A stretch of DNA of 64,000 nucleotides from Delphinus delphis (taxonomy: Eukaryota > Chordata > Mammalia > Artiodactyla > Delphinidae). The stretch spans positions 27,163,730-27,227,729 of the forward strand of contig NC_082697.1 in assembly GCF_949987515.2 (NCBI RefSeq). Direction: 5' to 3'. Position numbers and translations under genes: made by a program. Positions 11,140-22,480 of the stretch are shown here, piece by piece. How positions within the stretch are numbered: position 1 is the first letter of the stretch; each line of letters opens with the position of its first letter. Under the pieces are notes generated by a model. It was not told where the DNA came from. It saw only the letters and a list, made by a program, of their open reading frames with translations, and searched no databases.

Positions 11140-11290
11140 CGTCAAGCCTTCTGGAGTCAGACAGACCTGAGTTTCAACTCTGGCTCATGCCCTCTCTAGA
11201 AATGTGACCTCAGGCAAGTTGCTCACCTAACTTCTCTGAGCCACAGTGCAAGATGGGAAGAAGAGCCCCTTCCGTGTGGTGGCTGTTGGT
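11140..11290 (+). repeat. MIR SINE
   Basis: 'gtttcaactctggctcatgc' and 'aatgtgacctcaggcaagtt' match MIR in sense. Confidence 0.75.
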
Positions 11291-11576
11291 AATGTTTGCA
11301 AACAAATCTAGGCCCAGGGCCCCCAGGCTCTCAGTGACACCAGCTTCTCTCGTTCTGGAATCAGGAGGGAAAAAGCAGTTGATCTGGTGTTGGCCGTTCC
11401 CAGGCTGACTGGCATCAGAAAGATCCTGGAAGGACAGGCCAGTGCCTGGGGAAAACTGGAGGGAGGAGTTGCTGAGCAGGAGTGTTGGGGGAGCTCAAAG
11501 GAGTCCTCAAGGAGCTCAGGTGGGCACAGGTGTGGACCACTGGGCAGGGACTCCAGTCAGTCTGCTGGGGACAGCG

Positions 11577-11700
11577 ATAGAGCCTGGGCTTTAGAGTCAA
11601 GCAGCCTGAAGCTCTCTGGGCTCTAGCTTCCAGATCTGTAAAATGGAATAATAATGACTCTTCCCTGTTTTGGATTATTGTGAGGCCTCTGGGGACAGTG
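11577..11700 (+). repeat. MIR SINE
   Basis: 'cttccagatctgtaaaatgg' then 'aataataatgactc' and 'attattgtgaggcc' follow the MIR 3' half. Confidence 0.7.
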
Positions 11701-12019
11701 GGCTTAGCTGGAGGGGTGCTATTCTAGAATGTTCCCTAGAACCTTAACCCTGTATAAAGGAGACAGACCCTTGACTGTGGCCTTTCTGAAACCTGAGGAG
11801 GTTATTGATCATGTACTGATAAGGATAATGACAGTAGAGAACATCTGAGATAGATTAGGGGCCAGTGGAAGGTTCTTCCTCATATTTTGGGTCCGTTGGG
11901 TCAGAAACATGGCACAAATACGCAGCCAAGGGTCGTTTAGGGCTTTGCAGTTTACAAAGCCCTTCCACGCTGTGGCATTGCACCCTTGTGTTAAGACAAA
12001 CTCTCTGTGTCAAGCACTC

Positions 12020-12210
12020 CAAGTGCTTGACATGCTTTATTTTACTCTTCCTGAACACTTGAAGTAGGTGGTGTCTTGACCCCCACTCTTCAGCTGAGGA
12101 AACTGAGGCACAGAGAGGTTAAATGACTTGCCTAAAACTACACAGCTAACAAGTGACAGAGTGGGGACTGGAGCACAGACAGCCTAGTTCCTGAGCTGGC
12201 CCTTGTGTGG
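12020..12210 (-). repeat. MIR SINE, antisense
   Basis: 'gaggaaactgaggcacagag' followed by 'gacttgcctaaaactacaca' is a well-preserved reversed MIR. Confidence 0.8.
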
Positions 12211-12214
12211 AGAG

Positions 12215-12795
12215 ACCACACAGGAAGTTGGAGGCTCAGAGGCCTTTGGAGGGACCTGAGGCTCCTCTGGCCACTCCTGCCTGGCCTTGTTCCCTGCTAT
12301 GCCCCCTGGAAGTGGCTGGAGGTGAGGAGGGAGGCTGGGTAGGGTGCTGAGCCGGAGGGGGAGGCTTTAGGGCCCAGGCCAGGGAGGCAGGGAAGGAAAG
12401 GATGGAGGGAGGGCCTGTGTCCCTCCAGAGCAGCTGAGGGGAAGATAAAGGCCTGAGGAGATGTAGCTAGGGCCCAGATGAGGAGGAAAGGAAGAGGCTG
12501 GGAGGCGGAAGGTACAGCTGCAAGGGAGGAAGCAGAGTCTGGAGTCTCAGGGGAGGGAGCTGGGGGTGAGCTGGGGATAGGCCAGGCCCTTGGCCCAGGG
12601 TTCTGGACCCCTGTCACTCCAAGTCTGGAGTCCCACAAGCGGCAGGACCCAGGACTGGGCAGAGGCGTTCCCTCAACAGATGCCCCTTCACTCTTGTGCT
12701 AGGCTGTGCTGGGGCTGCTGAGGTGAGCTCAGGGTCCCTGCCCTTGGTGGCTCACACCCTCTGAGCTCAGCTGAGTGACCAGATGGGCACTGTCT
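12215..12795. other. GC-rich single-copy stretch, no gene seen
   Basis: It is G-rich on the plus strand and CpG-poor, with no recognisable repeat, splice-bounded exon or promoter. Open frames here reflect composition only. Confidence 0.5.
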
Positions 12796-12798
12796 AGG

Positions 12799-13505
12799 GC
12801 ATTCATTCATTCATTCATTCATTCAACAAATACCTATGGAGGGCTCACCATGTGCCAGGCTGGGCTCCTAGCAAGAAACGAAGTCCCTCTGAAGAGACAC
12901 TGAGGTCCTCTTCAAGGAACCTCCAATCTCATGAGGAGATGAATTGAACGCAGAAAACAAATCCATGTACAGTATCACGTCAGACTGTAAAGCCTGTGAG
13001 GGGAGCAGAGCTGTTTTATGAGGGTAGTCAGGGAGAGCCTCTCTGAGGAAGTGACATTTGAACTGAAGGAGGTGAGGCAGCAGCCTTGTGAATCTGGGGG
13101 AAGAGTAGTCCAGGCAGAGGGAATAGCCAGTGCAAAGCCCTGGGGCAGGAGCGTGCCTGGCACGGCGGGGGGTGGTGAAAGACAAGGAGGCCAGCGTGCC
13201 TAGAGGCAGGTGAATAAGGGGGTGATAGAAGATGAGGGCAGACAGGGGTGGCATCAGGGGCAGGTCATGTAGGGCCTCGAAGTCTCCTGTAGGTACTTAG
13301 CTATTTCTCATGTGACATGGGGAGATTTTGGAGAGTTTTGAGCAGAGGAGTGCACGACCTGACTTGGGTTTTAACAGGATTCCCCCATCCCTCTGGCTGC
13401 TACTGGAGAAAAGAAGGGGAGGTGGGGCAGCAAGGGCTGAAGTAGGGAGCCCAGGAGGAGGCTGGTGCAGCTGGCTGTTCAGCAAGGATGGCCGCCTGGC
13501 AACAA
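12799..13505 (-). repeat. L2 LINE 3' end, antisense, headed by (CATT)n
   Basis: It begins with the reversed L2 tail, an expanded ATTC repeat (12799-12825), then 'ggctcaccatgtgccaggct', 'caggcagagggaatagccag' and 'gttttgagcagaggagtgca'. It is one of the longer L2 copies in the window. Confidence 0.88.
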
Positions 13506-13674
13506 TCGGGGCTCTAACTTTCAATGGAACTAAGGACGCATTGTAACGTGGGTCAGGTACTATCCTAGGTGCTTGACATTTACTGCTCTTCTAATCCGCA
13601 CTGCAACTTTTAGACAGGCAGGTTTTTTCTTACTGTGTATGTCCATTTATATCTGCACACATTATCTCTTCTTT

Positions 13675-13830
13675 CCCTTTTTTTTTATTGGGGTGAAATT
13701 CACATAACATAAAATTAATCATTTAAAGTGTACAATTCAGTGACATTTAGTACATTCACAATGTCGCACAACCACCTCTATGTGGTTCCGAAGCATTTTC
13801 ATCACCAAAAGAAAACTGTGACCATTAAGG
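13675..13830 (-). repeat. Old L1 fragment, antisense
   Basis: 'ttattggggtgaaattcaca' and 'aagtgtacaattcagtgaca' are the reversed 3' region of old L1 elements. A short reversed MIR follows at 13840-13930. Confidence 0.75.
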
Positions 13831-14159
13831 AGAAATCATATTTTGATTCTCATTTTACACATGAACACACAGAGGCCTGGCAGGTAGAGGCACTTGCCCC
13901 AGGTCACCAGCCAGGAAATGGAACAAGCTGGCTGCAGGTGTGGGAGAAACACATCGACAAGCTCCCTCGGATAGACTGGAGCCCCTTCGGTCCCCTTCAG
14001 TCACCCCTAGGTGACAGCATCAAACTGCCATCTAAGGAGGGTGCACCTGTGCCCCTCCTAGGCTTTTGTGGAAGGGGTGGGGAACATCTGAGGCCAGAAA
14101 AGAGGGAACCACTGAATAGTGGCCCAAGCACCCTCTCCCACATGGCATAGGGTAGGGAA

Positions 14160-14370
14160 TGCCGGCTCTGGAGCCAGGCTGAGTTCAAGTCCTGCTTCCC
14201 CCGCCCACCAGCTGTGTGATGTTGAGCAAGACCCCTCCCTCCACCTTCTTCCTTTTCTGTAAAGTGGGGACAATAAGAGCACTCACTTTATTGGGTATTG
14301 GGGGAAGTGAGTTACCGAGGACTAGAGCTCAGTGCTGCCCATAGTATGTGCTCAGTAAACAGCAGCCCGC
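14160..14370 (+). repeat. MIR SINE, near full length
   Basis: 'ggctctggagccaggctgag' to 'agtatgtgctcagtaaacag' covers most of the MIR consensus. Confidence 0.8.
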
Positions 14371-14539
14371 CTTCCCTTCTCAGCACCCTGCATTCCTAGA
14401 AATAAGTTGAGCAAATCCCTAAATGAACCTCAGTGTTGGGCCTTGTGAGCCATCTAGGAGAAGGCACCCTCTATTACCAGAAAGAACGCAGTCCATCTTG
14501 TAAGCAATCATTAATCCTCAAGGTTGAGAGAATGGTGCA

Positions 14540-14935
14540 GACTTTTTATATCAACTGTATCAGGATATAATTAATATAAAATCAAGGGTACCCATGTTAT
14601 CCATTTAAAATGTATCTTTCCATGACTTTTGACAATGTGCACCCTGTGTAACCACCACCGGATCAGGATGCAGAACATTTCTATCACCCTAAAACTCCCC
14701 TGTGCCCCTCACCTGTCACTCCCACCTCCTGGCCCCAGGCTGCCACTAGTCTGATTTGTCACTGTTGTTTGGTTTTTCCTTTTCTAGACTTTCATAGAAG
14801 TGAAATCAGGAAGCGTGTACTCTTTTGTGCCTGGCTTCTTTCCTCATTTTATGTCTCTGAGATTCTTCCCTGTTGTTGCATGGATCAGCAGTCTGTTTCT
14901 TTTTATTGCTGAGTAGTATTCCACCAAATCTTACT
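14540..14935 (-). repeat. Old L1 3' region, antisense
   Basis: 'tatcaggatataattaatat', 'ctgccactagtctgatttgt' and 'gctgagtagtattccac' are reversed L1 blocks. Confidence 0.75.
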
Positions 14936-15258
14936 TAAACATTTCCAGCGGGTCGTTTTTCATTCTGTGCAGAGCCTGCCCCCAGTGCATGTCCAGAAAT
15001 CCTCTGCTTTCCCTTCCTGATCCTTGGGTGAAACTCCCTCCCACTGAAGGAGAACCCAGCTCTGCGTAGGTCCTGGGAGGGCTGGAGAAGCCCTCAGTCT
15101 TGGGGCAAACAAACTTCACTCTTGCCATCGTTGATTACTCTCTTAGTAAAACTCTGCCATCTTCTCTCCTCTGTGGACTCACTCCCAGGTGGTGTCACCC
15201 TGCCCTGTGACTTTAGTCCACTCGTGCCCTGATGACTGTTAAATGTAGATCTAAGGGG

Positions 15259-15378
15259 TAGGGAATTCCCTGGCGGTCCAGTGGTTAGGACTCCACGCTT
15301 TCACTGCCGAGGGCACAGGTTCAATCCCTGGTCAGGGAACTAAGATCCCGCAAGCCGCACAGCATGGCCAAAAAAAAA
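15259..15378 (+). mobile_element. Short CHR-type SINE with target duplication
   Basis: 'gaattccctggcggtccagt' head, B box 'ggttcaatccc', A tail to about 15383. A 13-bp duplication flanks it (GATCTAAGGGGTA at the left, GATCTAAGGTGTA at the right). Confidence 0.9.
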
Positions 15379-15774
15379 AAAAGATCTAAGGTGTAGATCC
15401 AGGCTCTCCCCTGAGCTCTAGACACTGATATTTGGCTGCCCATCAATGTGCCCACACCTGTTCCTCCTGCAATTCTCTTGGACTCAGTAAAGGGCCACCC
15501 TTGAAGCCACTGCTCAGGCCCAGTACCAAGGAGGGACCTCCTTGCCTCCTCCCATCTCACCCCTGCTTCTTGTCCATCAACTGGTGCTGTTGGTCCCACT
15601 TCTAACATACCTCTGGAATCCCATCCCATCTCCCCAACCCCACCGTCACTTTCATCTGTCAGCTGGACTTTGATGTCAGGAACCCCATGCAGCTGCGTAG
15701 ACAACATCAGTTTCACACTTGAGAGCTGATGGCCAGGGGCGGTTGTGGGCTTGTGAGGACACAGCTGGGGACCC

Positions 15775-15935
15775 CAAGGTCTAGATGTGAGTCCTGCTTA
15801 TGTCGCTGTCCGTTGTATGATCTTCAGTAAGCTGCATCCCCTCCTGGTCTCAGTTTTCTCCTCCCTGAAGTGGGTATGAATGTGTCTGCCTCACTGGGCA
15901 GTGGAGAAGGTCCAATGAGATAACTTTGTCCGTGG
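15775..15935 (+). repeat. MIR SINE
   Basis: 'tgagtcctgcttatgtcgct' to 'ggtccaatgagataac' follows MIR in sense. Confidence 0.7.
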
Positions 15936-15964
15936 TGAGGGGAGGGGAGGCCTCCAGCAGGAGG

Positions 15965-16150
15965 CAAGGATTTTATTCCACAGGTATTTATTGCACACCT
16001 ACTTTGTGCCAGGCACTGTGCTTGGTTCTGGGGATGTGATGGCAGACAAGGATGTCACTGTCTTTGCTCTCAGAGCTTTACTGGTGGTAGGAGAATGGGG
16101 AGACAGAGGAGGGCACCCCTGGCAGGGGGCATGGCATAAGCAAGGGTGTG
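15965..16150 (-). repeat. L2 LINE 3' end, antisense
   Basis: 'gcacacctactttgtgccag' and 'ggttctggggatgtgatggc' are the reversed L2 terminus. The stretch 16150-16590 that follows is single-copy with no gene seen. Confidence 0.8.
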
Positions 16151-16590
16151 GAGGTGGGATGGATGGCAGTGCAGGGGTGGGAATGGGAGACACAATCTCC
16201 TGCCCTAAGCCGTGGGAGAACCCGTGAGAACCTCAGACATCAAATTCAGTTCAGGGCCCCCACGCAGCAACACTGGAGCCCCCTTTGTAGAGGCCAAGGA
16301 AGGAGCCCTCACTGCCAGGCTGTGGGGAGCACCTTCTTGCTCCTGTTGCACAGTGTCCCCTTGACTGGGAGCCCCAGGGTAGGGCCTTCCCCAGCAGGGA
16401 CACCCCTCCCCAAGAAGCCATGACCTGGCAGAGTCTCTGGGATGCTCATGATGACATTTCCCACCTGGGCCCCCAATCAACTCCTGGTTGGCCACTGTGG
16501 GAATCTCACCTTTTGAGTCCCCAGGGCCCAGTTCTCTGCCTCCGAGGCTGGAGGTGAGACCATGCCCTGGCTTAGGAGTTAGCAAAAGAC

Positions 16591-16592
<2 letters not shown>

Positions 16593-16660
<68 letters not shown>
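16593..16660. repeat. Perfect (GT)34 microsatellite
   Basis: It is 68 bp of uninterrupted GT, followed by degenerate GT/GA text to about 16780. Long open frames on both strands here come from the repeat. Confidence 0.97.
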
Positions 16661-16663
<3 letters not shown>

Positions 16664-16799
16664 GGTGAGTACACGTGAGAGAAACAGGCGGAGACAGAGA
16701 ATGAATCTGAGTGTGAGAGAGAGGTTAAGGTGAGTGTGTGTATGTGCGAGAGAGAATAAATTATGCGTGTGTGAGTGTGTACAGCATGAAAGATCACCC

Positions 16800-17130
16800 C
16801 TGCCCAGGCCAGGCAGCTGGACTAATGGTCCATTTCCCCCTGGTCCGGAGGCCTCGTCCAGGCCCCCAGCTGCCCTGATGGGCCAGGTCAGCCCCCCCAC
16901 GGGAGCCCCCAGCCGCTCCCCACTCGGCTTTCCTTGTATTGTGCGCAGCCTGGTTCCTCGAGGAAATGGGGCGGCTGCTGGGTGCGGGGGCGGCCGCCAG
17001 CAGCCCCACCCCCTTCCCCCCATTGTCACTCCTGGCTTTGGCCCCTAGCCCCTGCTGCTCACACTAAAAATAGTCTTGTTCACAGGGAGACGGCCGCACC
17101 CCTGAGCGGGCTTCCAGGCTGGGCGTGAGG
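16800..17130. promoter_or_regulatory. Candidate enhancer with a perfect MEF2 site
   Basis: This single-copy GC-rich block contains CTAAAAATAG at 17064-17073, which fits the MEF2 consensus exactly, close to several CAGCTG and CAGCAG words. No exon or promoter structure is seen. Function is inferred from motifs alone. Confidence 0.3.
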
Positions 17131-17194
17131 TTGGGGTTGCCAGGGCAGAGCTGTCCCCGGGGGGTGATGTGCCCCCATCGAGTGACCTGGGTCA

Positions 17195-17310
17195 AAGCAC
17201 AGTAGGGCTGTGTGACCTCAGGTCACCTTCGTCCCCTCTCTGAGCCTCAGTTTTCTCATCTGTCAAATGGGGATAAGGACCCCTACATGCTGGGGTTGCT
17301 CTTGAGAGTG
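17195..17310 (+). repeat. MIR SINE
   Basis: 'ctgagcctcagttttctcat' and 'ctgtcaaatggggataagga' are the MIR core. Confidence 0.75.
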
Positions 17311-18390
17311 AACAGAAGTGTGGCTGCGTCCCGAGGGCTCTGTTCTTGTCTGGTCGGGGGTTGGTGCTACCTGAGTATCTGGAGAGCCTGAGGCGAGCGG
17401 GCATAACATGCCTTTAACCTTGTTCCATTTTCAGTGGCTGGCAAGGGCCTCCAATTTCCCCCCAAACAGAGGAGCTGAGGTGCTGAAGAGCCCTCCTGGG
17501 AGTCTAGAGGCATCTGCAGGTGTGCCGTGTGAGACCTGGCAGGTGCCTTCTGTCTGAACCTCTGAGATCTGTGTGAGCTTACACTGTGAAGTTTGTGGCC
17601 GGGCTGGGACTTGAACCCATGTCTCCAGCTTCTGAGGGTAGTGTTTTTTCCGCTTTGGGGGGCTGCCTCCATGCTGATGATTCTACAGACTTCCTGGCTG
17701 CATCACCTTGTTTTTAGTCCACAAACATGATTCATCGCGAAGGAAGATGTTGGGCAGTGGGTGTTGAGCCCTGAGCTGGGGGCTGGGCAGCTCCCCTGGA
17801 GCCCGCGTGGGTGGACAGCTGCCCTCACTGTCCTGTGGCCACTGAGATGGGCCTGCAAAGGAGGGGTTATCTGTGTGTCTGTCTGTATACTGGGCTCTTT
17901 CTTTCTTTCTTCCTTTGTTCTTTTTTTTTTCAACCATGATATATTTCAGACATGGGTGCTGTTATATACTTTCAGGATCTGGAACTCTTAGAATTACTCT
18001 TGTCACAGTTGCAATTTTATATGTGTTTCTGTGATTATCTGCGTCTCCCACTAAGCCTGGACCTTAGGGCAGAGACTGAGACTTTATTATTAATTCATGT
18101 ATCCCTCGAGACAAATACAGAGTGAATGTTCTCCTATGCAGACCCTGATTCTGTGCAGGTTTGTCTCCATCCACTTGTATTTGGGGATTCGTGAGGACGC
18201 CTTGTCACCTGGTTTTGATGTAAATCTTGTCCATGGGGTTTTGGTTTGCCAACTAGTTGCTTTGCCTGTTTTGATGTGGGGATTTGGGAAGATTCAAAAA
18301 CTGTGTTTCCACCACAGTCACAGCCATCTTCCCAGAATCCTGACTCTTTCTGAATATTTATGCATATGGAAAAAAAATCAGTACTCAAGG
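17311..18390. other. Mostly single-copy stretch, no gene seen
   Basis: MIR-like text may be present at 17560-17640 ('gggacttgaacccatgtctc'), and a short CTTT run is at 17898-17915. I see no exon. Confidence 0.4.
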
Positions 18391-18399
18391 TGTTGAGTG

Positions 18400-18607
18400 A
18401 TGGGTCTCCCTGAGACCCTGGAGATAACCACTGTCCCCAGTTCGGGGCTCCTTGCACATCAAGCAAATGTAGGTACTCAGTCTGGTTCTTACACAGACAC
18501 CGGTGTATCCTGCTTTTTGCATTGCACTTAGCACTGTGTTTTGACATCGTTCCAAGTCAGCATACAGAGTACTTCCCCATTTAAAACTAAAAATGGCTGC
18601 ATATAAA
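18400..18607 (-). repeat. Old L1 fragment, antisense
   Basis: 'tgttttgacatcgttccaag' and 'cccatttaaaactaaaaatg' resemble the reversed L1 3' region, ending at 'ggctgcat'. Confidence 0.55.
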
Positions 18608-18609
18608 GC

Positions 18610-19075
18610 AGGGACTTTTTGTACCATGGACCCCTTTGGCATCTGGTGATAGGATGGACCCCTTATCATAATCATGTTTTTTTAAGCACAGAAAGTAAAG
18701 TGCATAGGATACAAAGGAAGCCAATCATACTGAGATGCCATTACCGCAATAGCAACAAGGGTTTGTGATGCAGTAATAGACAAGCTTCTTTATTAATACA
18801 TTAAATAAAAGGTGTGCAGGCAGGTATGGGGTCTCAGTGAGCTTAAACAATAATGGAGGGGTCTGCAAGTGCTGTGAAGTCAGACTTAAGTGTCTCCAGC
18901 TTCTACTGTGACAAGGTCACTGCTGACCCTGCCAGGGCTCGTGGTCCACATTTGTACTTGAAGGAAATGCTGCGTTTCGGTTAGAGGTTATAGTGAATAT
19001 AAAGTTGTTATTTCGTTCCTATCCAAGTTCACAGAGCCCCTGAGTTCTGAACCCCAGGTCCAGAACCCCTGCTAA
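18610..19075. repeat. Probable hAT-type DNA element
   Basis: The ends GCAGGGACTTTTTG and CCAGAACCCCTGC form imperfect inverted repeats. The inner text 'ccatggacccctttggcatc' and 'ataatggaggggtctgcaag' recalls hAT non-autonomous elements. I cannot define a target duplication, so the class is provisional. Confidence 0.45.
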
Positions 19076-19079
19076 AAAT

Positions 19080-20030
19080 TGTGGCTTCCCTCACTTTATT
19101 CAACCAGTGTCTTATTGAAAAGTCACCGTCTCAGCATTTCTCCAAGTCCCGTTGTTGCACAGATGGGGAAACCGAGGCCCAGGCTGGTGAGTGGACTGGG
19201 GTGGCAGAGCCCCAGGTCCTGACTCTGGGCCCAGGCGCTTGCCCAGCTCCTCCCCCACCAGGCTGGTCGCAGGGAATCCACCAGGAGCAGGTTGGCAGCT
19301 GGTGTCCTGTCCTGAGAGTGACCTGGCCCCGCCTGCGCCCTGCCCCCGCCCTGGCCGGCACAGCTGTGGATGTGACAGGAGGCTTGGCTCCGGTTCACCC
19401 AGGCACATTCCTGGCCCAGCCACTACTTTTTTTTTTTTTTTTTTTGGTGACTCTTTCTCCCACACCCCCAACCCTCACCCCCCTTTTCCTCAAAAATGCT
19501 CTGTCTCTCCCCAGAGGGTCCCTTTGGGCGGTGGCTCCTGGAGGGAAATGCGGCCTGGACTTCCTGGAACATGCGGAGCTGGAGTCCCAGTGCTGGGAGG
19601 AGGGAAGCTGCTGGCAGCAGAGCAACAGCCGCCCCCAAACATAACTGGGTTCTCTGGAGAAAGGGGGTGAGCTGGAGCCTCAGGGTTCCCATTTCATTGG
19701 GCCCTCCTAGAAGAGGCGCCTCCTGCTGCAGTGATGGGCTGCTGTGAGATGCACCCCCCACCCTCCGGGAATCGTGGCTCTGTGACCTTTGGGGCTCTGT
19801 GACCTTGGACCAGCCACACATTCCTGCTGAGCTCTGGTCTCCTTGCTCCTTAGTGTGGGGCCTGTGATCAGGACCTGCCAAGGCCTGTGGATGGTCCAGT
19901 GAGGGGATGGTACCGGCCCTTCCCAAACCCAAAAGCCCAGCACCAGCAAGCTAGGTGTTTGGGGGATGTCGGGGATGCAGGTTTGGGGGATACACTGGGG
20001 CAGGGGTGGGACTGGAGACCCTCTGTCCTC
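19080..20030. other. GC-rich stretch, no gene seen
   Basis: A MIR-like remnant is at 19080-19190 ('gatggggaaaccgaggccca') and a T run at 19429-19446. The rest is single-copy. Open frames up to 187 codons on both strands overlap each other and carry no recognisable domain. Confidence 0.45.
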
Positions 20031-20034
20031 CTTC

Positions 20035-20430
20035 ATTTATTCATGTGACAAATACTTGTTGAGCACTTACCATTGTGGGGCTCAGCAGTGAACACAGGAG
20101 ACGGAGGCTCAGACAATCAACAGACATTTATAAAAACCCCCATACAGTCAGGAAGAGATGAGTACTGTGCGGAAAAGTAAAGCAGGGAGCAAGGGTTGGG
20201 GGAGGGCCTCTGCTGGGGGACAGGAGAGCCGAGGCATGAATGAAGGAGGCCGGGCTGCAGAGGGAGCAGTGGGTGCAGAAGGCTCTGAGGTGGGAGCAGG
20301 TGAGGGAGGGAGGAGGAGGCCTGTGCGGGGTGACGAGATGGACAGAGAGAGGCTGGGGGCTTGTAGCCCAACAAGGGCTTTGGCTCCATCCCTGGGAAGC
20401 CAACAAGGGCTCTGACACGTGCAGTGACAT
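20035..20430 (-). repeat. L2 LINE 3' end, antisense
   Basis: 'tcatttattcatgtgacaaa' and 'gttgagcacttaccattgtg' open the reversed L2, and 'gtgcagaaggctctgaggtg' continues it. Confidence 0.8.
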
Positions 20431-20484
20431 GTCTATAAACTAACCCACAGGGGTTGGGGGGCGTGGGGTGGGGCTGCAGGAGAT

Positions 20485-20600
20485 GCTTTGAGACCAGGCA
20501 CGGCTTCTTCCCAGCTCTGCGAGTATGGGCAGGGAGCTGTCCCCCTCAAGCCTCAGTTTCCTCCTCAGTAAAGGGGGGCTCATAGCACTCAGATGGCTAA
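20485..20600 (+). repeat. MIR SINE
   Basis: 'caagcctcagtttcctcctc' followed by 'agtaaaggggggct' is the MIR core. The stretch 20600-21210 has a second MIR-like core at 20995-21030 and no gene. Confidence 0.65.
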
Positions 20601-21214
20601 GAAGAAGGACCATGAAGGGCATAGCTACAGCTTTCCATGGTGGGAACTGCTCTTTCTGTGAGTCTGAAGCCACTCGCTTGGGCAGAGCTGAAGGCTGGCT
20701 TTGAATGTGAGTGGAGGTGTGGCTTTGAATGAGACTGCTCAGCTTCTGGAGATGTGTGGGGTCATGACCTGGGATGAGGATACCCCTGAGTTGTCTGAAG
20801 CCCCTCTCCCTTTCTGGGTACAGAGCTGGATTTAGGGGAGCGAGGGTCAAGGAGCTGTCTTGAGATGTGTAGGCAGAGGAGGCTAGGGGTCCTCCTGGGT
20901 GTCTCTGCAGTCTCAGGACGCTCTTCCAACCCTTCCCCCTCCCTAGAGCGGGCTGGACCCATTGGTGTGCTCAGTCAGACTCCCTCTCTCCCGTCCTCAG
21001 CCTCAGTTTCCTCATCTGTGAGGGGAGCACAGCAAATCCCAGCCCTGGTGGGGACGGAGAGGGTTGGAAAGCAGTGGTTCGTCATGCCTGATGTGCTTGG
21101 ACAGGACCCCCTGTCGAGGAGGAGGGACCCCACCTACCTGGGCACAGTGCTAAGTGCTGCCATGCATTAGCTGAAAGCCGGTGGGACCGTTTCACTCCAC
21201 TGCAATCTTCAGTG

Positions 21215-21650
21215 ACCTCCTTTTGCTCTCCAGATGAAGAACAAACTCCTGTCACAGGTGCCCAGGCCTCCTGGCTCTTCCTCATTAATGCCAACTTTGT
21301 TCCAGCATCCAGGCCTTTGCATTGATTCCTATACCCTTCCCCCTTGGCCTAGTAAACTTCCACGTCCTGTTCAGCTGAGCTTAACTGCCTCTTCCTAGAG
21401 GAAGCCCACCCTGACCTGCAAACTAGGTTGGGTCTCACGTTCAATGGTCCTCATGGTGCCGCCTCTTGTCCTGGTAACACACATCACTTGTAATTTCATG
21501 GTGTGATTGTTACTTGGTTATTGACTGTCTCCATATTAAGACTGTAATCCATGAGGGCAGGGACGCTGTCTCATTCAGAACTGTAGCCCCAGCATCCAAC
21601 ACAGTGCCTGCACATAGTAGATGCCCAATAAATGCCTGTGGGGTGATAGA
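21215..21650 (+). repeat. L2 LINE 3' end, sense
   Basis: 'tgacctccttttgctctcca', 'cctagaggaagcccaccctg' and 'gtagatgcccaataaatgcc' span the L2 3' region. Confidence 0.85.
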
Positions 21651-21659
21651 GGAATCCTC

Positions 21660-21790
21660 TTGACGACCAGGGGAAGGAGGTGGTATTATTCCCTTTTCAC
21701 AGATAAGGAACCAACGGCACAGAGAGGTTAAGTAACACGCCCTAAGGTCACAGCACCAGAACAAAGCCAGAATCAGATGGTGTCTGTCTG
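21660..21790 (-). repeat. MIR SINE, antisense
   Basis: 'cacagataaggaaccaacgg' and 'agagaggttaagtaacacgc' are reversed MIR. Confidence 0.7.
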
Positions 21791-21929
21791 GGGATGTCTC
21801 CCGGCCAGCAGGGCTCAGAATGTGGGCAGATGGGGTTATGCAGGGAGGAACTAGGACCATCTGGATAGGGAAGGGGTGTGGGGGTGAGCCCCACCCATCC
21901 GTGTTTTCTCCTCACTATGGTGGTTCATG

Positions 21930-22200
21930 GCTGTTTTCCTCAAGGGCGACTCAGGTGACCTTCAGGTTGGTCCCAGGGGCCGGCTGGGTGGAGGGCCCGG
22001 TCTGGCCCAGGCTGCTTTTCTCGCCATTTGCCTGCTCCTGGCTTCACGCACAGATTACAACTTCCCCTCCACGGCTGTCTTACGCAGGCCACCTCCGGCT
22101 CGCCATTGTCTCATTGTTTGCCGAGGGAAGCTCCAGGAGGAAATTAACCTGCTGCTCACCCCAAGCAGGGAGTTTCACCCCCAGTCCCCGCTGGGAATGC
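21930..22200. promoter_or_regulatory. Candidate enhancer with paired SOX-like sites
   Basis: CATTGT occurs at 22104-22109 and 22112-22117, the core of SOX sites, 8 bp apart in the same direction, followed by AATTAACC at about 22142. The surrounding sequence is single-copy. Motif-based only. Confidence 0.25.
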
Positions 22201-22299
22201 CTGAGGCCTGGGCAGGAGGGGGTGGGGGCAGGTAGTAGACAATACAACAGGCAGCCTTGAAAGGAGTGAGCTTCCAGGCAGGGAAAAATGCAAGCGGAG

Positions 22300-22480
22300 G
22301 CCCCATTCCCTGGCAGATTTATTAGGCCCAATCACGGGCCAGACTGTGTGTCAGGGAACTGGAGATACAGATGCGAGAAAAAGATCTTCTTAAGTACCCT
22401 GTAGCTAATGAGAGGCCCTGTGCAGGGGCCTCAGGGTCAAATGCCTCTGAGGGCTGGGCAGCTAACAGAAATCTGAAGGC
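22300..22480 (-). repeat. Weak L2 3' fragment, antisense
   Basis: 'ggaactggagatacagatgc' in L2-like context. It is diverged. From 22480 to 23000 I see only single-copy sequence. Confidence 0.4.

Noticed and set aside
16205..17029. 274-codon minus-strand frame
   Set aside because: It is held open by the (GT)34 repeat (His-Thr run) and contains no domain.
19081..19932. Overlapping frames of 119-187 codons on both strands
   Set aside because: Mutually overlapping frames in GC-rich single-copy DNA, interrupted by a T run; no family resemblance.
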